Assembly: GCA_030649955.1 (NCBI GenBank)
Contig: JAUSFD010000005.1
Span: forward strand, 62,001-126,000
Source: Candidatus Peregrinibacteria bacterium
GTDB taxonomy: Bacteria > Patescibacteriota > Gracilibacteria > Peribacterales > Peribacteraceae
DNA length: 64,000 bases
Reading direction: 5' to 3'
The position numbers were made by a program, and so were the translations under genes. Positions 57,532-64,000 of the stretch are shown here, one piece after another. Under the pieces are notes generated by a model. That model did not search any database. It saw only the letters and a program-made list of their open reading frames with translations, and was not told where the DNA came from. Each line of letters begins with the position of its first letter. Positions within the stretch are counted from its first letter, which is position 1.

Positions 57532-58137
57532 ATGACCAACTCCCTACCGTCCCCAGAGCAGATGCTGCAGGTCGCACCGCATGCGGTGCTGCGCAGAATT
57601 GCCTTCTCCTTCCTGCTTTTCGCTGCGGTCCTCGCGGCACTCCTTGCGTTGTCGTTCTACCTCCTCCTGCCCCTCTTCACCACGGTGGAGATCGCTGGGG
57701 AAGAGCGGGGGATTGCGGAGCTCAAGGCGTATAGGTCGTCTCTCCAGTCTCGAATCACGAAGGCGGAGGAGCAGCGTACGCAGCTCGTCCTGCCGATTCA
57801 CGATGAAGGGTATGCCGCTCTCAAGCGTGAACGTCGTACGCGCTACCCGCTCCTCACACTGCGTAGTGAGTTGCTCCAGGAAGCATCGAAGGTCGTTGCG
57901 CAGAACGATGCGGTGCACGTGAGTACTATCACCTACGCTCCCGCGGAAGGGAGTGTCGCCCTCACGGGTGATGTGCGCTTCGTGGGGCCGCGGAGTATGA
58001 CCGTCCTCGCACAGTTCGTGGAGGCACTCAACCGCATGCCTATGGTTGCCTCTGTCCGCGAACCCAAGTTCACGCGCGAGGAGGATCCCCCATTGGGATT
58101 CCATTCGCCATTCACTCTCACCTTCACCCTCCAGTGA
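57532..58137 (+). CDS. PilN-like membrane protein
   Basis: A 201-aa protein. One membrane helix (about residues 22-47), a coiled-coil segment (IAELKAYRSSLQSRITKAEE) and a small ferredoxin-like C-terminal domain (VALTGDVRFVGPRSMTVLAQ, then FVEALNRMPMVASV). This order is that of PilN, the type IV pilus inner-membrane assembly protein. PilM and other pilus genes are not in view, so the call is by architecture. It overlaps the next gene by GTGA. Confidence 0.5.
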   Translation: MTNSLPSPEQMLQVAPHAVLRRIAFSFLLFAAVLAALLALSFYLLLPLFTTVEIAGEERGIAELKAYRSSLQSRITKAEEQRTQLVLPIHDEGYAALKRERRTRYPLLTLRSELLQEASKVVAQNDAVHVSTITYAPAEGSVALTGDVRFVGPRSMTVLAQFVEALNRMPMVASVREPKFTREEDPPLGFHSPFTLTFTLQ

Positions 58138-59039
58138 CGCACCAGCAGACAGCGCAGGCGAAGCGCCAGCTCGCGCGTCCTGTCCTCTCGCTCCTTGCGG
58201 GAGTGGGACTGCTGGGTGCCTCGATGCTCCTCATGCTCGTGCACATCCATGCGATACGCGAGGTGAAAGACATCTCCCTCCCCCTCGCAACTCAGCTCCC
58301 GATTCTGGAGCGCAGGCTCTCGCTCCTCTCTGAACAGATCGAAGCGAGCGAGCTCCATGCAGCGCTTCGTCAGGGCTCGCAAGAAGAGCGGCTGCACGTT
58401 TACGTGCTCCCCGCGGAGGTGGACATGGACCGCCTCCTCGCGACGTTCGAGGTTGCGCGCATTGCCCTCGAGCAACGCGGTCTCCTCTCCTCCATGTCCG
58501 CCATCGTAGTAGGGGAGCAGCACACCGTCTCCGTCGAAGATGCGACACTCAGCGCTCTGCCACTCTCCTTCCAGATGACGGTGACAGCGGAGGGGCTCTC
58601 CCAGTTCCTCACGCTCATGGAGAGCGCGGGCCTGCTCACGGTGGGGGATACCCTCACGGACGCGGAGATCGCGCAGCTCTTTGAGCGCACAGAGGCAGAG
58701 AGTCCTGCGGGCATCGTCGCCCTCGAACAGTTCCTCACCTCCGATCTCCTCGACTACGCACTCGAGCCGCAGCCGTTCGAGGATCGTTTGCTCCGGACAT
58801 TCTCCTCAGACGCATTTAGTGCGTCTTTCCGTTCCATCACGCAATCATCGCTCCTGCGCTCCGCGCGCGAGCTCCTCGGCTCTGGCATCGGTGCGGAACT
58901 CACAGCGCAGAAGCTCTGGCCACTGCCATTCCTCACCATGATGCAGACGGCGATCGCGGAGCGGGATGGCGAGTGGTACGACGTCACGTTTACGCTAGAA
59001 ACGTACGCCCGAGCAACAGGGGATGAGGATCCATCGTGA
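58134..59039 (+). CDS. PilO-like membrane protein
   Basis: A 301-aa protein with one N-terminal helix (about residues 16-38), a short coiled coil (ILERRLSLLSEQIEASELHA) and a PilO-like globular domain (YVLPAEVDMDRLLATFEVAR, LPLSFQMTVTAEGLSQFLTL). The last 120 residues are extra. GTG start overlapping the upstream TGA. Together with the PilN-like gene it may form a membrane heterodimer that aligns a pilus or other surface machine. Confidence 0.5.
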   Translation: MTHQQTAQAKRQLARPVLSLLAGVGLLGASMLLMLVHIHAIREVKDISLPLATQLPILERRLSLLSEQIEASELHAALRQGSQEERLHVYVLPAEVDMDRLLATFEVARIALEQRGLLSSMSAIVVGEQHTVSVEDATLSALPLSFQMTVTAEGLSQFLTLMESAGLLTVGDTLTDAEIAQLFERTEAESPAGIVALEQFLTSDLLDYALEPQPFEDRLLRTFSSDAFSASFRSITQSSLLRSARELLGSGIGAELTAQKLWPLPFLTMMQTAIAERDGEWYDVTFTLETYARATGDEDPS

Positions 59040-59040
59040 C

Positions 59041-59157
59041 GAAATTCCAAGTTCCAAACCTCCAAATTCCAAACAATCAGAAAATTCCAAGTTTCAATGT
59101 TTTGGGAATTTGATCATTGGCATTTGTTTGGGATTTGGGTTTTGAGTTTTGGAACTT
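59041..59157. repeat. word-repeat inverted element, AAATTCCAAG family
   Basis: Left arm 59041-59096 (AAATTCCAAGTTCCAAACCT and on). Right arm 59101-59157 (TTTGGGAATTTGATCATTGG, then TTTTGAGTTTTGGAACTT). It lies between the PilO-like gene and infC. Confidence 0.88.
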
Positions 59158-59230
59158 CTTTCCACGTAGTGTGAGGAGCGCGCATGCCGCGTCGGTCAAT
59201 TCTTGACAGAGAAGCCGGATTCCTCGTAGA

Positions 59231-59809
59231 GTGAAGCCACTTTTCCGCTTCCTCCTCCTTCGTTTGCGTCAACGTCACCGCTACGAACCCCCTTCTCGCA
59301 GGCAAGAGCGGCGCCCTCGCATCAATGAGCAGATCACGGCGCCGCAGGTGATGCTTGTGGGTGACGAAGGTGTTGCGGAGACTCTGAGTGTTGTCGATGC
59401 CCTCACCCGCGCGCGGGAGCAGGAGATGGATTTGATCGAAGTATCGCCGAAAGCCGTCCCCCCCGTCGTGAAGATCGGGGAGTTTGGGCATTACCTCTAC
59501 CAGCTCCAGAAGAAAGAGCGGAAGCAGCGTACGCACAGTAAGCAGGTAGAGGTGAAGATGCTCCGGTTTGGATTCCGCACGGATAAGCACGACCTCGACC
59601 GCCTCTCCGATCGCGCACGCGAGTTCCTTGCGGAGCGCCACCTGGTGAAGTTCTCTGTCCGTCTGCGCGGCCGCGAGCTCGCCAACAAGGACTTCGCCGC
59701 ACAGAAGCTGAAGGCCATTGTGGCGGGCCTCCTGGATGTCGCAGAGGTGGAGCAGGAGGTGAAGCAGGCGGGAGACAGCTTCATCGCTATTTTGCGGCCG
59801 AAGCGATAG
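59231..59809 (+). CDS. infC: translation initiation factor IF-3
   Basis: IF-3, which binds the 30S subunit and checks the start codon-initiator tRNA pairing. RPRINEQITAPQVMLVGDEG opens the N-domain; VVKIGEFGHYLYQLQKKERK links to the C-domain (EVKMLRFGFRTDKHDLDRLS, VKFSVRLRGRELANKDFA). The GTG at 59231 gives a 30-residue basic lead. TTGACA (59203-59208) with TAGAGT (59227-59232) would start transcription after that GTG, so the real start may be downstream, perhaps the ATC at 59321 (INEQI), in line with the rare infC start codons. It heads the infC-rpmI-rplT operon. Confidence 0.94.
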   Translation: MKPLFRFLLLRLRQRHRYEPPSRRQERRPRINEQITAPQVMLVGDEGVAETLSVVDALTRAREQEMDLIEVSPKAVPPVVKIGEFGHYLYQLQKKERKQRTHSKQVEVKMLRFGFRTDKHDLDRLSDRAREFLAERHLVKFSVRLRGRELANKDFAAQKLKAIVAGLLDVAEVEQEVKQAGDSFIAILRPKR

Positions 59810-59821
59810 GGGAGTGGTGCA

Positions 59822-59935
59822 ACAGCTGCCCTCATCCCCAACCCTTCTCCCGAACTCGGGAGAAGGGGGCGATTCAACAGAACAACAAACAGTTCCCTCT
59901 CCCGTGTCCGGGAGAGGGGTAGGGTGAGGGCAGTT
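59822..59935. repeat. CCCTCTCC/GGAGAGGG double-hairpin element, copy 3
   Basis: Hairpins CCCTTCTCCCGAACTCGGGA onward and CCCTCTCCCGTGTCCGGGAG onward, with the linker GATTCAACAGAACAACAAAC. It is the reverse complement of the element at 54186-54345. It lies within the infC-rpmI spacer. Confidence 0.88.
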
Positions 59936-60014
59936 CCCCTCGCGAATTCCTCTATTCTCAGAGGAAAATTCACTTTGCAACCCCTTCTGATTCTGTCTAT
60001 ACTTCCGCGTCCAT

Positions 60015-60209
60015 ATGCCCAAGCTCAAGAGTCATAGCGGCGCCAAGAAACGTGTGCGTCGCACTGGCAGCGGCCAGCTGGCCTTCAAGCGGCACAGCCG
60101 CAACCACCTGCTCCAGCAGAAGAGCAAGCGCCAGAAGCGCCTCAATCGCACGGTGATGGCGAACGGTCGTGACTACCGCCGCTTGGAAGCTCTCCTCCCG
60201 AATCTCTAA
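60015..60209 (+). CDS. rpmI: 50S ribosomal protein L35
   Basis: A 64-aa basic protein: MPKLKSHSGAKKRVRRTGSG, then HSRNHLLQQKSKRQKRLNRT. Normal length for L35. It lies between infC and rplT, the conserved order. TATACT lies 11 nt before the ATG, so it may also have its own promoter. Confidence 0.97.
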   Translation: MPKLKSHSGAKKRVRRTGSGQLAFKRHSRNHLLQQKSKRQKRLNRTVMANGRDYRRLEALLPNL

Positions 60210-60211
60210 CC

Positions 60212-60553
60212 ATGCGCGTTAAACGGGGCATCGCCCGCCACCGGCGTCACAAGAAGATCCGCGCGCTCGCGAAGGGGTACCGCGGTATGCGCAGCACCAC
60301 CTTCGTGAAGGCGAATGAAGCGGTGGTGAAGGCGGGGCAGAACTCGTACATCAGTCGCCGTTTGAAGAAGCGCACCTTCCGCGCGCTCTGGCTCGTGCGC
60401 CTCAACGCAGCGCTCCGCAGCCGTGGCGTCTCGTACTCGCGCTTCGCAAATGCTCTGAAGACGAAGAAGATCCTCCTGAATCGCAAGGTCTTAAGCGAGC
60501 TCGCTATCCACGAGCCCAAGACCTTCGATGCAATTGTAAAGAGTGCGATGTGA
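60212..60553 (+). CDS. rplT: 50S ribosomal protein L20
   Basis: A 113-aa basic protein: MRVKRGIARHRRHKKIRALA, KGYRGMRSTTFVKANEAVVK, and LWLVRLNAALRSRGVSYSRF. It starts two bases after the L35 stop. L20 helps assemble the large subunit early, and in many bacteria represses its own operon. Confidence 0.97.
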   Translation: MRVKRGIARHRRHKKIRALAKGYRGMRSTTFVKANEAVVKAGQNSYISRRLKKRTFRALWLVRLNAALRSRGVSYSRFANALKTKKILLNRKVLSELAIHEPKTFDAIVKSAM

Positions 60554-60555
60554 AG

Positions 60556-61047
60556 ATGGCTGCAACTGTGAGGAACTACCATGACGGGGATGAAGAGGCA
60601 TTGATTTTGTGCATGACTGAACTGCAGGCGCACATCACCTCCCTCGATCCCCATCAGCGTCACCGTCCGCGCGAGGAATTCGATGCGCCCGCGTACATCC
60701 GCCGGCTCCACGAGAAGGTGAACGCGGGTAATGGCATCATCCTTTTCGCAGTCGATGGGGAAGACGTGATGGGAATGCTCGTGGGAGTGGTGTTACCGTT
60801 CACTCCAGACGATGCACTCGAGTGCTACCCATTCCAGAATGGGAGGGTGATCGAACTCTACGTGGCCGATGCTGCTCGGCGCAGCGGGGTGGGCAAGCTC
60901 CTTATGCGTGCAGCGGAAGAGGAATTCCGGAGGAGGGGATGCGGTGCGGTGATCGTCGAGTGCTTTGGGCCCAACCTCGATGCCCACGCGTTCTACCGAT
61001 CGATCGGCTACGAGGATCGGTCGATTGATCTGCTGAAACTGCTATGA
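60556..61047 (+). CDS. GNAT family N-acetyltransferase
   Basis: A 163-aa acetyl-CoA-dependent transferase: VRNYHDGDEEALILCMTELQ at the start, RVIELYVADAARRSGVGKLL (the R/Q-x-x-G-x-G/A pyrophosphate loop as RRSGVG), and LDAHAFYRSIGYEDRSIDL. The substrate is unknown. A GTG at 60550 overlapping the L20 stop is an alternative start and would couple it to the ribosomal operon. Confidence 0.88.
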   Translation: MAATVRNYHDGDEEALILCMTELQAHITSLDPHQRHRPREEFDAPAYIRRLHEKVNAGNGIILFAVDGEDVMGMLVGVVLPFTPDDALECYPFQNGRVIELYVADAARRSGVGKLLMRAAEEEFRRRGCGAVIVECFGPNLDAHAFYRSIGYEDRSIDLLKLL

Positions 61048-61110
61048 GCGATGAGCTTTGAACGGTGAGTGGTGATGTACTTCTCGCTCATAGCTCAAAG
61101 CTCACAGCCT
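61043..61110. repeat. word-repeat inverted element, GAGCTTTGA family
   Basis: Left arm 61043-61070 (ATGAGCGATGAGCTTTGAAC). Right arm 61084-61110 (CGCTCATAGCTCAAAGCTCA). It begins inside the last codons of the acetyltransferase gene. A related element ends the first CotH gene (27567-27648). Confidence 0.82.
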
Positions 61111-61146
61111 TCTGAGGAAGTTTTGCATACACCAACCACCGAGCTC

Positions 61147-61911
61147 CTATTCATCCTCCACCATCATCTCCCCCTCCCGTAGCCAGGCATACAGCGGAAT
61201 CACGGCGAGGGTGAAGAGCATGGTCGCGAGGCTCGTGAGGCCGCTCCCGATGATGTCGGCGATCGGCAGGAGGCGTGCATCGACCCCCTGGATGATGAGC
61301 TCCACTCCCGAGGCGAGGAGGTTCGCCGGGAGGTAGAGGAGGATCCCGAGGGCGAAGAGGCGGAAGAACACCTGCCATGTATATCCCTTCACTGCGTCCT
61401 TGCTGCGCTTGAGCGCCGTGCGGTACGCCTTCCCCTCGCACACGACGACAATCGAATAGAAGCTGGTGCGGATGGAGTAGATGATCCCGGGGATGACGAG
61501 CAGGAGCGTCCAGAAGAACGTGAAGCACCCTCGCAGGATGCCCGTGAGGACGAGGGGGAGGATGTACTTCGCTGCCTGATGACGCACCGCGCGGAACGAT
61601 GTGCGTGAGCGTCCTGCGCGCGTCTTCAGCATTCGCTTCCCCACCAGGAGGATGCACGCGATCCCCCACGTTGCCACAATGCCGAGGGCCGCGAGGGCGA
61701 GGAGCAGGAGGATGACCACCGGCACCGTGTGCTGGAGTGCGCCCTGCCAAGGACTCGTGGGACCCTCCAGGGGGATGGGGGTGATGAGGCGCGTGAGGAA
61801 ATTCATCACCGTGAATGGGATGAAGAGGAGCCAGAATACGACAGTATTGAGCGCCGGCTGGCTGCGGTAGAACTCCCAGGCCGAGCCGATGAGGGAAGAG
61901 GGACTCGGCAT
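61147..61911 (-). CDS. polytopic membrane protein of unknown function
   Basis: A 254-aa protein with about five to six membrane helices. The layout (SLIGSAWEFYRSQPALNTVV, LLLVIPGIIYSIRTSFYSIV, GKAYRTALKRSKDAVKGYTW) resembles DUF975 or glycerophosphodiesterase membrane-domain proteins, with their amphipathic KRSKDAVKG step. The function is unknown. An antisense-overlapping frame of the same length is a high-GC shadow. Confidence 0.7.
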   Translation of the reverse strand: MPSPSSLIGSAWEFYRSQPALNTVVFWLLFIPFTVMNFLTRLITPIPLEGPTSPWQGALQHTVPVVILLLLALAALGIVATWGIACILLVGKRMLKTRAGRSRTSFRAVRHQAAKYILPLVLTGILRGCFTFFWTLLLVIPGIIYSIRTSFYSIVVVCEGKAYRTALKRSKDAVKGYTWQVFFRLFALGILLYLPANLLASGVELIIQGVDARLLPIADIIGSGLTSLATMLFTLAVIPLYAWLREGEMMVEDE

Positions 61912-61926
61912 ACAACTTTCAGAGTT

Positions 61927-62892
61927 TTACTTTTTTCTCTTCACGCGCACGAAGCCCGAGGCTTCCGTGACAGTGAGGCGCTTCTCCTCCTTTGCGAGGA
62001 TGTCGAGGAGGAGGTTGATGCCGATGGAATCCGAAGCCATGTGGCTGCACTGCACCATATTCACATGGTGCTTCTTGGCTTCCTCCAGCGTCTTCTCCGT
62101 CGCGTGCATCGTGAGGATGGTGCCTACTCCCGCGCGCGATTGCGACTCGAGGAATTCCTCCGGGCCGTTCGTTCCCCCCGTGAATTCCGTTGCGGCAATC
62201 TTCCCTGTGCGACCAGAGCGTCCACCGTTCACGATGATCGGCGGGTTCCCCTTGCGCGCGTACTCCGCGTACTCCGGGATCTCCAGGATCGCCTTGAGGA
62301 GTTCTCCCAGATCATCGTACTCATGGTTGCTGATCGTCTTCTCCATGAACTGCCACACAAGGTTATCCGTGATCGTGTGGCAGCAGAACGCAGGGAACCC
62401 GAGGAGCTCCGCCGCGCGCTCCGTGCGGAAGAGGTTATCCGCGTGGATCGCTCTCCACACCTTGTCCATGCGCGGTCGCAAATTTGCCTCCGAGTGGTTC
62501 ACGGGCACGCCCACCAGCTCGAGCACGTCGACCTGGAGCGCCATCACCTTGTCGAGGTCAGCGAGTGCGCGGCCCTCCGGGTGGTGGATGAGGAGGCAAT
62601 CGATCTTCGTACCCTTCTCGCGCAGCCTGTCTGCGAGCAGCACCTCCTGTGTCTCCACATCGATACCGACCATCAGGTGCGTCACGTCCTCCTCACCGGT
62701 TCCTGCGATGATGCGCGAATCGCTGTACGGGTTCCATGTCCGCTCCTGATCGAAGAGCTCCTTCTCCTTCCCCTCGAGCTTCTGGTAGCGGTCCTTCTGC
62801 TTCTTCAGCATCTTCTCGAGGCTTTTCTTGCTGCGGGGATCCGCTTCCATACCGATGGCAACTGCACGGGCAAAGAGTTTCTGGAGTTTCAT
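61927..62892 (-). CDS. NIF3 family protein
   Basis: A 321-aa protein of the NIF3/GTP cyclohydrolase I type 2 superfamily, dimetal proteins of uncertain activity. MVGIDVETQEVLLADRLREK, then KIDCLLIHHPEGRAL carries the first metal-binding His pair. VNGGRSGRTGKIAATEFTGG and the late NMVQCSHMASDSIGINLLLD give the rest. An N-terminal helical extension (RSKKSLEKMLKKQKDRYQKL) precedes the core. The ATG at 62892 drops 17 unconserved residues. Confidence 0.82.
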   Translation of the reverse strand: MKLQKLFARAVAIGMEADPRSKKSLEKMLKKQKDRYQKLEGKEKELFDQERTWNPYSDSRIIAGTGEEDVTHLMVGIDVETQEVLLADRLREKGTKIDCLLIHHPEGRALADLDKVMALQVDVLELVGVPVNHSEANLRPRMDKVWRAIHADNLFRTERAAELLGFPAFCCHTITDNLVWQFMEKTISNHEYDDLGELLKAILEIPEYAEYARKGNPPIIVNGGRSGRTGKIAATEFTGGTNGPEEFLESQSRAGVGTILTMHATEKTLEEAKKHHVNMVQCSHMASDSIGINLLLDILAKEEKRLTVTEASGFVRVKRKK

Positions 62893-63076
62893 AGGGAGGG
62901 TGAGAAGATGCCCTAGGATAGCGCTCTCCAGAGCGAAAGGCAAAGATTGAGGGAAAGGTTTTCCGCTAGCGGCCGCTCCACTCCGATTCTCCGACGGACG
63001 CCTGCTTCCCGTAAGAGTTCCTCCGCTCGTGCGTCACACACTCCGCCACATGGCACACTCCTCCCCACTTTTTTCT

Positions 63077-63235
63077 ATGACGAACCAAACGAAGCAAGAA
63101 GATAAGGGCGTGAAGCAGACCACAGAGAGCCACACAGGCCTCTCCGCGGGTAAGCCTTCCCCCGATTCCGTTGGTCTCTCTGCCGGAACGCCGTCGGAGA
63201 AATCCATTGGCATGGGCACGGGCGACACGAAGTAA
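63077..63235 (+). CDS. small Ser/Gly-rich orphan protein
   Basis: A 52-aa hydrophilic protein, MTNQTKQEDKGVKQTTESHT, then twice GLSAGKPSPDSV/GLSAGTPSEKSI and GMGTGDTK. No family recognised. The strong terminator right after its stop supports a real, expressed gene. Confidence 0.6.
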   Translation: MTNQTKQEDKGVKQTTESHTGLSAGKPSPDSVGLSAGTPSEKSIGMGTGDTK

Positions 63236-63251
63236 CGCCCCCTATCCCCAA

Positions 63252-63289
63252 CCCCTTTCCCCCGTCTGCGGGAGAAAGGGGCTTTTTTT
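63252..63289 (+). terminator. Rho-independent terminator within a CCCTTTCC element
   Basis: CCCCTTTC (63252-63259) pairs with GAAAGGGG (63274-63281), followed by CTTTTTTT. The next 60 bp hold a second hairpin (CCCCTCTCCCCGCGAGGGGG), the fourth copy of the CCCTCTCC family. Confidence 0.85.
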
Positions 63290-63358
63290 ACACGTAACAC
63301 TTCCTTCCCCTCTCCCCGCGAGGGGGGAGGGGTTAGGGGTGGGGGCAGTGTTGCAGAT

Positions 63359-64000
63359 TCATCGGTGCGTGATGAATTTCACTACGCTGCGAATCGTGAG
63401 AATTGGATGTTTCATCGCGAACGCCACGAGCGCCGACGATCCTCCCGAGGAAACCCTTTTTCCTCCTCGGACTCTTTGAAAGAATGCGCGGATCATTTCT
63501 GCGAGGTGATCGACGAGACTGCTCTCCACTTGCTTGCGCTCCGCTTTGGGAATGAGCGGAAGGACGAGCGCCAGGCAGCGGATACGTTCGAAGATGCCTG
63601 ACCCACGCTCGGAATTTGCAGCACTCGCTCCGTGCGCATGCACTCGGAATGCCCCGAGTTCCTTTGCGAGGTAGTACCAGTTCCCCGTTTTCAGCAGTCG
63701 TACCCAGTACTCGAGGTCGAGGAGTTGTCGCATGTCCTCACAGAAGAGTCCCGCACGATCGATGTTTGATTTACGCATCAGCACGAAACTCGGCTCCCCA
63801 ATGACGTTGGGCTTGAGCCCGCGCGCTGCCCAGCGACTGAGGAATGCCTGAGCCTCCTGCTTCCCGGGTTTGAGGAATGCACGCTTGAGGTCGACGAGGA
63901 GTTTCAAGTTGTGATCGGGAGCGAAGTCCTCTGCTCGCTTGCCGGCTTCGTCCCGGTACGCGTGGTTCGCGGCGGTGAACGCGATCGTAGGATCGGCTTC
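63359..64000 (-). CDS. family 2 glycosyltransferase, 3' part only
   Basis: The frame is open from the window end to the stop at 63359 (about 213 codons). ADPTIAFTAANHAYRDEAGK and EDFAPDHNLKLL lead into EPSFVLMRKSNIDRAGLFCE, DMRQLLDLEYWVRLLKTGNW and AFRVHAHGASAAN. This is the acceptor-side half of GT2 transferases (the DLEYWVRLL motif with an ED/DE-like base). The donor half lies outside the window. It probably adds a sugar to a surface glycan. Confidence 0.82.
   Translation of the reverse strand, partial: EADPTIAFTAANHAYRDEAGKRAEDFAPDHNLKLLVDLKRAFLKPGKQEAQAFLSRWAARGLKPNVIGEPSFVLMRKSNIDRAGLFCEDMRQLLDLEYWVRLLKTGNWYYLAKELGAFRVHAHGASAANSERGSGIFERIRCLALVLPLIPKAERKQVESSLVDHLAEMIRAFFQRVRGGKRVSSGGSSALVAFAMKHPILTIRSVVKFITHR

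Noticed and set aside
61151-61915. 254-codon frame overlapping the membrane protein in another minus-strand frame
   Set aside because: His/Pro/Gly-rich low-complexity reading typical of a shifted frame; the membrane-protein frame has clear helices and motifs.

Overview
This window looks like chromosomal DNA of a small-genome bacterium, most likely a member of the Patescibacteria/CPR close to Peregrinibacteria or Peribacteria. That placement is inference from gene content, since no rRNA is present. The DNA is GC-rich, start sites rarely carry a Shine-Dalgarno sequence, and many genes have a -10 hexamer 6-9 nt before the start codon, which suggests leaderless mRNAs. TGA is a normal stop: prfB (RF2) is present with its programmed +1 frameshift, which argues against the UGA-recoded Gracilibacteria and Absconditabacteria.

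Most of the window (about 0-50 kb) is a cell-surface polysaccharide and envelope region. At 0.1-5.1 kb lies a carbamoyltransferase operon with two tandem DUF5989 genes, an SxtJ-like gene, a methyltransferase and an SGNH hydrolase. From 5.2 to 24.9 kb there are methyltransferases, GT2 and GT4 glycosyltransferases, polytopic GT-C-like proteins, an LPG-synthase-type transporter, a NodB deacetylase, an SLH protein, a Wzx-like flippase with a chimeric broken copy, and an orphan PP2C-like phosphatase. At 25-33 kb an SGNH hydrolase is followed by two CotH proteins (one fused to a beta-helix), two VTC/CYTH-type proteins and a DUF4956 membrane protein. From 33 to 48.3 kb the genes make nucleotide sugars (a TviB/WecC-type dehydrogenase, GDP-mannose dehydratase, UDP-glucose dehydrogenase and two SDR epimerases) and lipid-linked glycans (two GtrA modules, a DPM1-like GT2, GT-C proteins and an FAD oxidoreductase). 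Small AT-richer orphan genes with near-consensus promoters are scattered among them.

At 49-51.5 kb a PfkB kinase and S-adenosylhomocysteine hydrolase probably recycle the SAH made by the seven methyltransferases. After a hairpin-rich non-coding stretch (51.5-52.45 kb) come housekeeping genes: PolX-like polymerase, slipin, a single-fold bacterial histone, tRNA-Ser(CGA), prfB, a PilN/PilO-like pair, infC-rpmI-rplT, a GNAT acetyltransferase, a membrane protein, a NIF3-family protein, a small protein and a GT2 cut by the window end.

The strongest unexplained signal is a set of more than twenty long imperfect inverted repeats. Each is built from a short word repeated several times in one arm and in reverse complement in the other. 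At least nine unrelated word families occur, mostly between genes. One family sits in frame inside two conserved enzymes, and other elements supply the C-terminal tails of proteins. I know of no described element class that covers these, and they are the best candidate here for something new.
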